Origin: Dugong dugon
Lineage: Eukaryota; Chordata; Mammalia; Sirenia; Dugongidae
Direction: 5' to 3'
DNA: 64,000 bases
Assembly: GCA_030035585.1 (NCBI GenBank)
Contig: CM057474.1
Coordinates: 4,706,501 to 4,770,500, forward strand
Shown here: positions 23,965-36,069 of the stretch, one piece after another
Position numbering within the stretch: the stretch's first letter is position 1
Layout: every line of letters starts with the position of its first letter
Made by a program: the position numbers and the translations under genes
Notes under the pieces: generated by a model
What the model saw: the letters and a program-made list of their open reading frames with translations, nothing else
The model's database searches: none
What the model was told of the DNA's origin: nothing

Positions 23965-26166
23965 ATTGTGCTTGATTTTTTTTAACTTTATTGTGCTTTA
24001 GATGAAAGTTTACAGTGCAAATTAGTTTCTTCTTCAAAAATTTATTCACAAGTTATTTTGTGACATTGGTTGCAATTCACACAATATGTCAGCACTCTCC
24101 CCCTTTCTACCCCAGGTTCCCCATGTCCATTTGTCCAGTTTTCCTGACTCTTCCTGGGTTCTCATCATTGCTTTTGGGCAGATATTGCCCATTTGGTCTC
24201 CTATACTTGATTAAACTAAGAACACATTCTTCACGTGTGTTAAATTGTTTTATAGGCCTATCTAGTCTTTGGCGGAAAGGTGGACGTTGAGAGTGGCTTC
24301 AGGTCTGAGTTAGCAGGGTGTGTCCAGTGGCCATAGTCTCAGGGTTTGCTCCAGTCTTGACCAGACCAGTAAGTCTGGTCTTTTTGTGTGAATTTGAATG
24401 CCTTCCAGAGTCATCCATGTTGTGAGATGTTTTGCATAATGTTTTGCATACTCATCATTTTTCTTTATCATTGCGTAGTATTCCATTGTGTATATGTACC
24501 GTGATTTGTTTATCCATTCATGTGTGAATGGGCACTTAGAATGTTTCCATCTTTTTGCTGTTGTGAGTAATGCTGCAGTGAACATGGGTGTGCCTATGTC
24601 TGTTCGTGTGATGGCTTTTATTTCTCTAGGATATATTCCTAGGAGTGAGACTGCTGAATCATATGATGTTTCTGTTTCCAGCTTTTTAAGGAGGCATCGT
24701 ATCATTTTCCATAGTGGCTGTATCTGTCATTGTGCCAGTACCAGGCTGTTTTGACTACCGTTGGCTGTATAGTAGGTTCTGAGATCAGGTAGTGTGAGGC
24801 CTGCTACTTTGTTGTTTTTCTTCAATAATGCTTTGCTTGCCCAGGGCCTCTTTTCTTTCCATATAAAGTTGGTGATTAGTTTCTCCATCTCATTAAAGAA
24901 CGCTGTTGGTGTTTGGCTCAGGAGTGCAATATATCTGTACATGGCTTTGGGTAGGATTGACATTTTCACAGTGTTGAGACTTCTATCCATAAGCATGGTA
25001 TGTTTTTCATTTATGTGGGTCTCTTGGTTTCTTGCAGTAGTGTTTTGTGGTTTTCTTTGTATAGGTCTTTTATGTCCCTGGTTAGATTTATTCCTAAGTA
25101 TTTTATCTTTTCAGAGACTATTATAAATGGTATTGTTTTCCTGATTTCCTTTTCAAATTTCTCTTTGTTGGTGCATAGGACTCCAACTAATTTTTGTATG
25201 TTGATCTTGTATCCTGCTACTCTGCTGAATCTTTCTATTGATTCCATTAGTTTTCTTGTGGAATCTTTGGGGTTGTCTATGTATAGGATCATATCATCTG
25301 TGAATAGGAATAGTTTTACTTCTTCCTTACCAATTTGGATGCCCTTTATTTCTTTTTCTTACCTTATGGCTCTGGTTAGGATTTCCAGCACAATGTAAAA
25401 TAGGAGTGGTGATAAAGGGCATCTTTGTCTTGTTCTTGGTCTCAGGGGGAACGCTTTCAGTCTCTCTCCATTGAGAATGATGTTGGCTGTTGGTTTTGTA
25501 TAGTTGCACTTTATTATGTTGAAGAATTTCCCTTGTATTCCTATTTTGCTGAGTTTTTATCAGGAATGAATGTTGGACTTTATCAAATGCCTTTTCTATA
25601 TCAATTGAGATGATCTTGTGATTTTTTTTCTTTTGTTGTATTTATGTGGTGGATTATGTTGATTGATTTTCTAATATTGAACCATCCTTGCATACTTGGT
25701 ATGAATCCCACTTAGTTGGTGTATTATTATTATTTTTTTAATATGATGCTGAATTTTATTGGCTAGAATTTTGTTGAGAATTTTGCATCTGTATTCATAA
25801 GCGATATTGGTCTGTAATTTTTTTCTTCTGCAGTGTCTTTGCCTGGCTTTGGTATCAGGGTTATGCTGACTTCATAGAATGAATTTGGGTGTATTCCTTC
25901 CTTTTCTATGCTCTGAAATAATTTGAGTAGTACTGGTGTGAGCTCTTCTCTGAATGTTTGGTAGAATTCTCCAGTGAAGCTGACTGGGCAAGGGCTTTCT
26001 TTTTTCCCCCCCCGGGAGTTTTTTTTATTACCTCTTTAATCTCTTCTCATCATGGGTCTGTTCAGATTTTCTATCTCAGTTTATGTTAGATTAGGTAGGT
26101 AGTGTGTTTCTAGACATTTGTCCATTTCCTCTAGTTTCTCAAATTTGTTGGGCTGTGTTTTTTCTA
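23965..26166 (-). mobile_element. 5'-truncated L1 with internal deletions
   Basis: Minus-strand L1: poly-T at the left, about 400 bp of 3' UTR, then a jump near 24,400 into the end of ORF2. A second jump near 24,727 passes over about 0.8 kb present in the full-length copy. ORF2 sequence then runs to a truncation at about 26,166. Minus-strand translations include IRCLLKKLETETSYDSAV (24,310-24,705) and SILPKAMYRYIALLSQTP (24,727-24,996). Stops and indels break every frame. Confidence 0.9.
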
Positions 26167-26829
26167 GGTAAGAAAATAGCCTTTGTGTAAGTATAAAAAC
26201 CTTTTTAGTTGTACCCTTGGAATCAGAGAAAGGGATAGAGAGGATGATATATGTAAACACAAGTCAAATTTTATGGTCATGTACTTTATTTTATTTTTAG
26301 TTGGTGATACCATTAAGCCCACTCACCTTCCCTCCTCCTGGTATTTATTGACAAACTATTTTCCCTTCAACAAATTGACACATTCTCACATGACATAAAA
26401 TGATTTTTCTGTCATGTGAGAACAATTATTATGAAATACCCCTCATGTAGGTATATTATACCAAGAACTATAATATACATGTTAATTATACTGATATTAT
26501 CTGATCATAGGAGATACCTGGGAAGGTAGAGTGCAAACCCTTGGGTTTGATTGAACCCTGGAAGCAAAAGCAAGGCCCTAAATTTAATGCTTAATGGGAC
26601 TGATCCTATTTATCGCTATTATATTTCATTAACTACCAGGCTTCTCCCAGAAGCAGATCAGTTGAAAAGCAGATACCTGTGAGAGAGACTGTGCTGTTCA
26701 CTTTACAGTGAATCATTGATGTAATATTTTTTATTCTACTAATAATTATCAAACATGAGCAAATATGTCCCATCCTACCTGATATCCCATTCTCAACCAC
26801 CTCATTATAATAACAGAAAAGAAACATCA
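26167..26829. other. AT-rich unassigned DNA
   Basis: No gene or dispersed family is supported between the truncated L1 and the plus-strand L1 relic. The right part may belong to the upstream side of that relic. Confidence 0.35.
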
Positions 26830-27623
26830 GGTACCAAAACGAAATGCATCGTGAGAAAAGAGAACTATCGATCAATATCCTCCATGAACGTGGATGCAAG
26901 AATCTTTAACAAAATTTTAACAAATCAAATCGAAAGAAAATTTTTTTAAGTGTAATACATCATGACCAAAGTAGAATTTGTTCCGGGAATGTAAGTGTAG
27001 TTTAACATCCGAAAAATCAATCAATGTAATTCATCATATGAATAGAATAAAGGGGAAAAACCCATATGATTAGAAAAGAGAATTGATTTGACAAAATTCA
27101 GTGCCCGCTCATGATGAACATTTCAGTAAATTAGGAATAGAAGTGACCTTCCTCAGTCAGATTAAGGGCACCTGTAAAAAACATTACAACTAACATCAAA
27201 CTCAGTAGTGAAAGGCTCGATGTTTTCTCCTTAAGATCAGGAATAAGTTACAGATGTCCATGGATGTCGCTTTTGCCGCTTCTGTTCAGCGTTCAACTGG
27301 AGGTCCTAGCCAGAGTAGTAAAGCAAGAAGAATAAATGCATACCGACTGGAAAGGAAGAAGAGAAAGTCTTTATTTGCAGACAACAAGATCACGTATGTA
27401 GAAAACCCAAAGGAATCTACAAAACGCTACTAGAACTAATAAGTGAATTTAGCAAAGTCACAGCGTGCAAGATCAATATACAAAAGTCAATTGTATTTCT
27501 ATATATTAAGAATAATCTATTGGAAAAAATAATCTTGTCTTTACATAGCATTAAAAATTACTTAGGAATAAACTGAACAGAAGATGTACAAGATTTCTAC
27601 ACTGAAAACTATAAAACATTTTT
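26830..27623 (+). mobile_element. Old plus-strand L1 (ORF2 RT region), left half
   Basis: The only clear plus-strand L1 in the window. It reads as decayed ORF2 reverse transcriptase: NVDARIFNKILTNQIE near 26,886-26,935, then lower-quality matches through a degraded FADD-equivalent near 27,370-27,385 (TTTGCAGACAACAAG, i.e. F-A-D-N). At 27,610-27,623 the sequence is cut by the full-length minus-strand L1 and it resumes at 36,283 in register. Confidence 0.85.
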
Positions 27624-28861
27624 TTTTTTCTCATTTGGAAATAAATGTATTCATGAAATTCTCTATCCTTTTTCTTTTTCTTTTTTTTATATTTTATTGT
27701 ACTTCAGGGGAAGGCTTACAGAACAAATAGTTTCTCATGAAACAGTAGTACACATGTTGTTTTATGACATTGGTTAACAACCCCACAACATATTAACTCT
27801 CTAACTTCTTAACCTTTTTTTTTTTCTTCGTGAAAATACACATAGCCAAAGATACACCATTTCAAAAATTTCTACATACACAGTTCAGTGACCTTGACTA
27901 CGCTCTTCCAATTGTGCTGTTATTCTTACTTAAGATGAAGGCTTACAGAACAAAATAGTTTCTCATTTAACAGTTACTACAAACGTTGCCCTATGACAGT
28001 GGTTAACAATCTCACAACACATCAACAATATCCTTACTCAACCTTGGGTTCCCTATCACCAGCTTCCTTGTCCCCTTCTGCCTTCTGGCCCTTGTCACTG
28101 GACCCCTGTACCTCGTTAGTCTCATTTGGTTTTACGGGGCTGTCCACTCCCAGGCTGAACAGTGAACCTCGGAGGTGACTTCACCACTGAGCTAAAAGGG
28201 TGCCTGGGGCCCATACTCTCGAGGCTTCTCCAGTCACCTTTAGGCCAGTAAATCTGGTCTTTTTTTGTGTGAGTTAGAATTATGCTCTACATCCTTCTCC
28301 AGCTCTGTCCAGGACCCTCTGTTGTGATCCTGGTCAGAGCAGCCAGTGGTGGTAGCCGGGCACCATCTAGCTGTACTGGACTCAGTCCGGTGGAGGCCTT
28401 GGTAGCTGTGGACTTTAGTCCTTTGGGCTAATCTTTTCCTTGTATCCTGTTCTCTTCATTCTCCCTTACTCCCAAAGGGATGACACCAGTAGAGCATCTT
28501 TGATGGCCGCTCACAGGCTTTTAAGACCCCAGACACTACTCACCAAGGTAGAATGTAGAGCATTGTGTTTATAAGCTGTGTCATGCCAATTGAGCTAGAT
28601 GTTCCCTGAGACCATGGTCCCCAGAGCCCTCTGCCCAGCAATTCAGTCCCTCAGGGAGTTTGGATGTGTCTATGGGGCTTCCATGACCTTTCCTTGTATG
28701 AGTTGTGCTAGTTTCCCCTGTATTGTGTACTGTGTACTGTCTCACCCTTCACCCAAGGTACCACTTATCTATTGCCTATTTAGTATTTCCCCCCCACCCC
28801 TCCCATCCCTGGTAACCAACAAAGATTGTTACATTTTGTGTGTGAACTTTTTCATGGGTTT
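27624..28861 (-). repeat. L1 3' UTR with duplicated terminal segment
   Basis: Reading left to right, a first poly-T is followed by ~40 bp of unassigned sequence, a second poly-T (about 27,662-27,695), and a terminal-UTR copy (GGCTTACAGAACAAATAG near 27,713). Then come a third T-rich run and a ~90-bp piece resembling another L1 3' UTR type (CAGTTCAGTGACCTTGAC near 27,882), and a second terminal-UTR copy (GGCTTACAGAACAAAATAG near 27,940). From there the UTR matches those at 36.7, 43.3, 59.3 and 61.7 kb. Confidence 0.85.
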
Positions 28862-31800
28862 TTACAATAGAGGTCTCATACAATATTTGTCCTTTTGTGA
28901 TTGTCTTATTTCACTCAGCATAATGTCCTCCAGTTTCATCCATGTTATGAGATGCTTCACAGATTCATTGTGGTTCTTTCTCGTTGCATAGTACTCCATT
29001 GTGTGTATGTACCATAGTTTGTTTATCCATTCATCGGTTGATGGGCATCTAGGTTGTTTCCATCGTTTTGCTACTGTGAACAATGCTGCCATGAACATAG
29101 GTGTGCATATGTCTATTCGAGTGACGACTCTTATTTCTCTAAGATATATTCCTAGGAGTGGGATTGCTGGATCAAATGGTATGTTTATTTCTAGCTTTCT
29201 GAGGAAGCGCCATATCATTTTCCAAAATGGTTGTATCATTTTGCATTCCCACCAGCAGTGCATAAGTGTTCTGATCTCCCTGCAGCCCCTCCAACATTTG
29301 TTATTTCCAGTGTTTTTGATTCGTGCCAGTAATGCTGGGGTGAGATGGTATCTCACTGTGGTTTTAATTTGCATTTCTTGAATGTCTAGTGATTGCGAGC
29401 ATTTCCTCATGTGTCTGTTGGCCATTTGAATGTCTTCTTTGTTGAAGTGTCTGTTCATTTCCTTTGCCCATTTTTTAATAGGATTATTTGTCTTTTTGTT
29501 GTAGAGGTGTTGGATTTTCTTGTAGATTACGGAGATTAGACCTTTGTCTGACTTGTAGTGTCCAAAAATTTTTTCCCAGTCTTTAGGTTCTCTTTTCACT
29601 CTTTTGGTGAAGTCCTTTGGAGAACATAGGTGTTTGATTTTTAGAAGATCCCAGTTATCTAGCTTATCTGTTGGGGTTTGTGCGTTGATGGTTATGGTTT
29701 GTATCCTGTTAATCCCATGTATTAAGGCCTGAAGTGTTGGTCCTCTTTTTTCTTCTATGAACTTTATAGTTTTAGGCTTTATATTCAGGTCTTTGATCCA
29801 TTTTGAAGTAGTTTTTGTATACGGTGTGAGGTATGGGTCCTGTTTCACTTTTTTGCAAATGGATATCCAGTTTTGCCAGCACCATTTGTTAAAAAGACTG
29901 TCTTTTCCCCATTTGATGGACTTTGGGCCCTTGTCGAACATCAGGTGACCGTAGGTGGATGGATTTACATCTGGGTTCTCAGTTCTGTTCCATTGGTCAA
30001 TGTATCTGTCGTTGTACCAGTACCAGGCTGTTTTGACTACTGTAGCTATATAGTAGGTTCTGAAGTCATGTAGGGTGAGTCCTCCAACTTTATTCTTCTT
30101 CTTCAGCAGTGCTTTACTTATTCGGGGCTTCTTCCCTTTCCATATAAAGTTAATGGTTAGTTTTTCCATCTCTTTGAAGAATGCTGTTGGTATTTGGATC
30201 GGGATTGCATTGTATTTCTAAATTGCTTTGGGTAGAATTGACATTTTCACAATGTTGAGTCTGCCTATCCATGAGCATGGTATGTTTTTCCATTTATGTA
30301 GATCCCTTTGGGTTTCATGCAGTAGTGTTTTGTAGTTTTCTTTGTATAGGTCTTTTACATCCCTGGTCAGATTTATTCCTAAGTATTTTGTCTTTGTAGG
30401 GGCTATTGAAAATGGTATTGTTTTCCTGATTTCCTTTTCATCATTCTCCTTATTGGTGTATAGGAATCCAACTCATTTTTGAATGTTTATCTTGTATCCT
30501 GCTACTCTGCTGAATCTTTCTATTAGTTCCAGTAGATTTCTCGTGGAGTCTTTAGGGTTTTCTCTGTATAGTATCATATCATCTGCAAACAGGGACAGTT
30601 TGACTTCTTCCTTACCAGTTTGGACGCCCTTTATTTCTTTTTCTTGCCTTATTGCTCTAGCTAGAACTTCCAGCATAATGTTAAATAGGAGTGGTGATAA
30701 AGGGCATCCTTGTCTTGTTCCTGTTTTCAAGGGGAATGTTTTCAGCCTCTCTCCATTAAGAATGATGTTGGTCGTTGGTTTTGCATAGATGCCCTTTATT
30801 ATGTTGAGAAATTTCCCTTCTATACCTAGTTTATTGAGAGTTTTTATCAGGAATGGGTGTTGGACTTTGTCAAATGCCTTTTCTGTGTCAATTGAGGTGA
30901 TCATGTGATTCTTTGCTTTCCTTTTATTTATGTGGTGGATTACATTGATTGATTTTCTACTGTTGAACCATCCTTGCATACCTGGTATGAATTCTACTTG
31001 GTCGTGGTGTATTATTTTTTGGATATGATGCTGAATTCTGTTGGCTAGAATTTTGTTCAGAATGTTTGCATCTATATTCATGAGAGATACTGGTCTGTAA
31101 TTTTCTTTTTTTGTGACGTCTTTGCCTGGTTTTGGTATCAGCGTTATGCTGGCTTCATAGAATGAATTTGGAAGTGTTGCTTCCTCTTCTATGCTCTGAA
31201 ATAGCTTGAGCAGTACTGGTACAAGCTCTTCTGTAAATGTTTTGTAGAATTCTCCAGTGAAGCCATCTGGGCCAGGGCTTTTTTTGGTTGGGAGTTTTTT
31301 TTATTACCTTTCCAATCTCTTCTCCTGTTACGGGTCTGTTCAGATTTTCGACATCACTTTGTTGTAGTTTGGGTAGGCTGTATGATTCTAGAAATTTATC
31401 CATTTCCTCTAGGTTTTCAAATTTGTTGGAGTGTAGTTTTTCATAATATTCTGTTATAATCCTTTTTATTTCAGTTGGGTCTGTTGTAATGTCCCCCATT
31501 TTATTTCTTATTTGGGTTATTTGTGTCCTCTCCTGTTTTTCTTTTGTCAGTCTGGCCAGTGGTTTGTCGATTTTGTTGATTCTTTCAAAGAACCAACTTT
31601 TGGTTTTGTTGATTCTTTCTATTGTTTTTCTGTTCTCTATTTCATTGAATTCTGCTCTGATCTTTACTATTTCCTTTCTTCTGGTGGCTGTGGGCTTTTT
31701 TTTTTTGTTCTGTTTCTATTTGTTTGAGTTCTGTAGTTAATGTTTTGATTTTGTCCCTTTCTTCTTTTTTGATATGTGCATCTATTGCTATAAATTATCC

Positions 31801-32696
31801 TCTGAGGACTGCCTTTGCTGTGTCGCAAAGGTTTTGGTATGGTGTGTTTTCATTCTCATTTGATTCTAGGAATTTTTTGATTCCATCTCTGATTTCTTCT
31901 ATTACCCAGTGTTGTGTAAGCAGGGTATTATTCAGTTTCCATGTAGGTGATTTGTTTTCCTTGCTCGTTCTATTGTTAATTTGTACCTTGATGGCATTGT
32001 GGTCAGAGAAGATACTTTGAATTATCTCAATGTTTTGGATCTTGTTGAGGATTGTTCTGTGGCTTAAGATGTGGTCTATTCTGGAGAACGTTCCATGTGC
32101 ATTGGAAAAGAATGTGTACTTTGCAGCGGTTGGATGGAGTGTTCTATATATGTCTATGAGGTCAAATTGGTTGATTGTGCCCTTTAGGTCTTCTGTATCT
32201 TTGCTGAGTTTCTTCTTAGTTGTTCTGTCCTTTACTGACCGTGGTGTGTTGAAGTCGCCTACTATTATTGTGGAACTGTCAATTTCTCTTTTCAGAGTTG
32301 TTAGAGTTTGTCTTATGTACTTTGGAGCCCTGTCATTGGGTGCGTAGATGTTTATTATGGTTATGTCTTCATGATGGATCATCCCCTTAATCATTATATT
32401 GTGTCCTTCTTTGTCTTTTATGGTAGATTTTGTTTTAAAGTCTATTTTATCTGAGATTAGAATTGCCACTCCTGCTCTTTTTTGGTAGTTGTTAGCTTGA
32501 TATATTTTTTTCCAACCTTTGACTTTTAATAAATTCACAAATTCACATCTTTGTTTCTAAGGTGTCTCTCTTGTAGACAGCATATTGATGGATCCTGTTT
32601 TCTTATCCATTCTGTCACTCTCTGTCTCTTTATGGGTGCATTGAGTCCATTTACATTCAGTGTAATTATTGGTAGATGTGAGTTTGCTGCTGTCAT
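28862..32696 (-). pseudogene. L1 ORF2 (endonuclease-reverse transcriptase), broken
   Basis: ORF2 encodes the endonuclease and reverse transcriptase that nick target DNA and prime reverse transcription there. The start is placed at 32,696 because translation then gives the conserved LNVNGLNAP of the APE-like endonuclease. It continues with GDFNTP, SRIDHILSH and SDHNAIKV (31,795-32,538), the RT segment with [15 protein letters not shown] and the catalytic FADD at 30,578-30,589 (30,473-31,081), and the C-terminal Cys-rich stretch CWRGC...HCWWEC (28,862-30,169). Length (about 1,278 codons) is normal for L1. Breaks seen: stop and frameshift near 32,540, a stop near 31,795, a frameshift near 31,290, a stop just before 30,473 and another just above 30,169. 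Confidence 0.93.
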
Positions 32697-32770
32697 TTTG
32701 TAGTGCTTTTTTTTTGTGGTGCTGACATCTTCTTTGTTCTTCTTACTCTCTTGTGCTGATTTACTTTTGT

Positions 32771-32956
32771 TTATGGATTTTTTTTCATTTCCTTTGTTTT
32801 TATAGGTTTTGATTTTGCCGAGACTTTATGTTTTTCGTCTTTATTTTTATGAGTATGTTTGTTAACTTTCTTTGTGGTTACCGTGAATTTTACCCTTAAC
32901 TTTCTAAGTTTGAAGCAGTCTACCATTACTTGGTATCGCCTTGCCTTCCTCTCCAT
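32771..32956 (-). other. Lysine-rich 61-codon ORF in L1 inter-ORF spacer
   Basis: Between the ORF1 stop (33,121) and the ORF2 start (32,696) lies 424 bp, much longer than the short spacer of human L1. In it a minus-strand frame runs 61 codons (starts MERKARRYQVMVDC) and is very rich in Lys. It may be a chance product of an A-rich sense strand. I know no function for it. Confidence 0.35.
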
Positions 32957-33120
32957 TAGAAGGTTCTATACCTATGCCGTTTATTCCCTCTTTTATTGTT
33001 TGGATGTTGTTGTCATTTATTGATTAACTGCTCTGATTCCCTGTTGTATTTCTTTTGGTTTTGGATAGTCCTCGAGAGTTCATTTCCTAGATTGGTATCT
33101 GGCTCGTACGATCTTGCATC

Positions 33121-34219
33121 CTAGGTTCTGCCTATGAGCTGAAGCTGTTTGTCCTCTGATTGAAGAACTCCCTTTAATAATTCTTGTAAGTTTGGTTTGA
33201 CTTTTACACATTCCCTTAATTTCTGTTTATCTGGAAATGACCTAATTTCACCATCGAATTTGATCAAGAGTTTTGCAGGATATATTATTCTTGGCCGACA
33301 GTTTTTTTTCTTTCCAGATTTTATGTATGTCATCCCATTGCCTTCTTGCCTGCATGGTTTCTGCCAAATAATCTGAGCTTAGTCTTATTGTTTCTCCTGT
33401 GTATGTGACTTCTTGTTTTTCACGAGCTGTTCTCAGGATTCTTTGTTTATTTTTGGTTTTGTCGAGAGTGAATATGATATGCCTTGGTGATTTTCTTTTG
33501 GGGTCTCTTCTATATGGGGTTCGTTGAGCTTCTTGGATGGCCAGCTTTTCATCTTTCATGATATTGGGGAAGTTTTCTGTCAGCAGTTCCTCAGTGATCC
33601 TCTCTGTGTTTTCTGTTTTCTCCCCCTGTTCTGGAATTCCAATCACTCTCAAATTTTTGCTTTTCGTTGTGTCCCACATAACTCTCATGGTCTCTTCATT
33701 TTCCTTTGTTCTTTTTTCTGATTTTTCCTGAAACAGAGTTGTATCCAAGTGTTTGTCTTCAATTCCACTGATCCTGTCTTCCACTGTTTCAAATCTGCTT
33801 CTCAGCCCTTCTATGACATCATCTATTTCTGAAATCTTGTTGTTTATCTTTTGGATTTCTAATTGTTGTCTTTATATAATTTCTAGTTGTGAATTTATTT
33901 TGGCATTATGTTCCTGCACCATCTTCCTGAATTCTTCCAGTTTTTTGTCCATATTTTCCATGAATTTGTCTATTTTTTCTTCGTGTTTGTCAGCTTTTTG
34001 CCTCAGTTCTTGGAGAATTCTGAGTATTAGAGATTTGAATTCTGTATCAGGTAGTTCTAGTGCATTTTCTTCCACTGGGGAGTCATCTGATGTTTTATTT
34101 TGGACGCCTACTGGAACCATCTGGTCCAGTTTTTGTAAATGTTTTGATATTGCCTGCTGTTTTGGGGGCATTAAGTAGTTATTTTTCTCATTTATTGATT
34201 GTAGATTTTTTTGTATCAT
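33121..34219 (-). pseudogene. L1 ORF1 (RNA-binding chaperone), broken
   Basis: ORF1 protein trimerises through a coiled coil and packages L1 RNA. Here residues about 60-115 of the first segment (33,872-34,219) are heptad-like and charged (ELRQKADKHEEKIDKF). After an in-frame stop the second segment (33,248-33,784) holds the RRM-like NLRVIGIPEQGEK and the C-terminal RHIIFTLDKTKNKQR and ETMQARRQWDDIHKIWKEK. A frameshift near 33,310 moves the end into a third frame (PRIIYPAKLLIKFDGEIRSF, 33,121-33,333). The first ATG is at 34,219, but a second at 34,171 (MPPKQQ) is a plausible true start. Overall length, about 366 codons, is usual for L1 ORF1. Confidence 0.92.
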
Positions 34220-34890
34220 CCTTTTTTTAAAAAAAAAATTTGACTATGTCTGAGCAGGCAGACTGTGTGTTCTTTGTTGTTTGCTCATCTGTGCGCTCAA
34301 TACTTTTCGCCTCCTTCTCCAACTGGCAGGCTTGGTCACTCAGATATGGTACAGCAGGGCAGGTCTAGCTGAATAGGAGTTACTGGGACGGGTTGTTTGT
34401 GGCACTTACTACAGCCACCAGGGCGGGTCAGTAATCAGTGCAGGGCAGGTTCCAATAGGCTGTGCCTGTGTTGCTTGGTAGTGTGATGTCAAGCACGTGG
34501 TGCACGTAGACAGGATGCAGCGGGGAGATTGTTACGTGTGGAGTTAAGATGGATATGGGAGAGAGGAGAGAGGAACCGGAGCCAAAAACATACAAACAAA
34601 CAAAAAAGAATGCTAGGGGAGCTTGCCATTGGAGTGCAGAGATGAGAGACTATGAAATGGAGAGAAACAGAAAGGGGAAGAGGAAGAAAAGAAAAGAATG
34701 AATAAATAAAAATCAGAAAGGTTAAAGAACCGCTAAGTTCCCAGGGATCCCACTGGTGCAGCTATGAGGTCTGGGGAAGTCGCTCTCAGGTGTTGCAGTA
34801 CAGCCTGGCTAGAAGGCATAGAGGTGTACAACGCCTGGTATTCAGGGATCAGAAAGAGAAGGAAGATATAGAGAGACGAGAGACTGAGCA

Positions 34891-35568
34891 ATGAAGAAAG
34901 ACAAAAAGGGAAAAAGAGGGAAAAGAAAACAAAACAAGTTAAAAAAAAAAAAAAAACAAGACAGGCCCCCCAAAAAACAGAAAGAAAAAAAAAACCAACG
35001 AAGAAAGAAATGCCCTCAGGGATCCCTCTGCATGTCTTTGGAAGGTGAAGGGGAGTTCCTTGCCACACAGCTCTGCCTCACCAGAAAGGGCCCCCAACTC
35101 AAGAAAAGGAAAAGAAAACAGGCAAACAGTTCAAAACGAACAAACGAACAAAAGCCCCGGGATCCCACCAGCACGGTAGCCCAGACCGGGAAGCAGCTCC
35201 ACACTCGAATGCAGCTCCGCAGCCCCTTAGGAAGAAGCAAAGATGGCGCACAGAGCCAGGCACTCGAGCAAAAGGAGGGGAAGGTGGCGAGAGGCAAGCA
35301 AGAAATCAAAAGAAGCAGAAAAAAAAAAGCAACACCAGCAGCCAACAAATGGCACTCAGAGAGCCAGCTAGTGCGGGCTGGTCTTTCTGGACAAGAGACC
35401 GTGTCCACGGGAAGCAGAGGACGCCAAGTGTGGGTGAAGAAGGGTAGAGAGTGGGAAAGCATATATCACAAATTGCCGGCTCTCTGCAGCCCCTCGGGAA
35501 GAAGCAAAGGTGGCGCACGGAGCCAGGCACTCAAGCGAAAGGAGGGGAAGGTGGCGAGAGGCAAGTGA
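34891..35568 (+). other. 225-codon ORF antisense to the L1 5' UTR
   Basis: A long open frame on the plus strand, opposite to L1. The first 50 codons are nearly all Lys, Arg, Gln and Asn (starts MKKDKKGKRGKRKQN), and the second half crosses the two tandem units, so KRKEGKVARGK-like peptides recur. Primate L1 has an antisense ORF0 in the same place, but this frame shows no resemblance that I can state. It may simply follow from the purine-rich composition. Confidence 0.3.
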
Positions 35569-35770
35569 GAAATCTAAAGAAGCAGAAAAAAAAAAAAGCA
35601 ACACTAGCAGCCAACAAATGGCACCCAGAGAGCTGCCCGCTTGGGTGTGTGAAATCGAAGCAGCCAGCGCTTCCCGGTCAAGAGACCATGGCCGCGGGAA
35701 GCAGAGGAGGCTGAGCAGGGTCAAAGAGGGGTGGGGGGGTGGGAAAGCGCACACCGCAAATTTCCGGTTG
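35221..35770 (-). repeat. Two ~267-bp tandem monomers in L1 5' UTR
   Basis: Unit 1 starts at 35,221 (AGCCCCTTAGGAAGAAGC) and unit 2 at 35,488 (AGCCCCTCGGGAAGAAGC), a 267-bp spacing. Matching internal landmarks are GGAGGGGAAGGTGGCGAGAG (35,274 and 35,541) and GCAGCCAACAAATGGCAC. Unit 1 has AAGATGGCG at 35,240-35,248, a good YY1-type motif; unit 2 has AAGGTGGCG instead. Tandem promoter monomers are known in mouse L1 5' UTRs; here they are seen directly. Confidence 0.9.
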
Positions 35771-36059
35771 TTTTGTCTCCCGCTGGTCGCTCCGTGAGGC
35801 TGCTTTCTCGTACCCCCGTTTGCTGGTCTCCAATAGGAGTCCAAGATGGTGGATCCACGCCACGTTAGCTGATAGGGGACCTCTGCATGAATCTCTCCTC
35901 GCTCTCCATTCTTTGTCAGTTTTCTCACTCCGTTTGGTGCTTGGCTGTGTTCTTTATCTCTTCATTTGATGTTTTGGGTTTCAGGATTGTTGTATTCTCT
36001 GTTCGGCTTAGTTTTTTGGGTCTTTGCTGTGGAGGGATGGCGTGGTGCTTCTGCCTAAA

Positions 36060-36069
36060 GCGCCATTTT
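36060..36069 (-). promoter_or_regulatory. YY1-like site at the L1 5' end
   Basis: In L1 sense the element begins close to AAAATGGCGC, a near match to the YY1 core. In human L1 a YY1 site near the 5' end helps position the transcription start. Here the assignment rests on motif and position only. Confidence 0.55.

Noticed and set aside
28862-32696. Active L1
   Set aside because: ORF2 has several stops and frameshifts and ORF1 is also interrupted.
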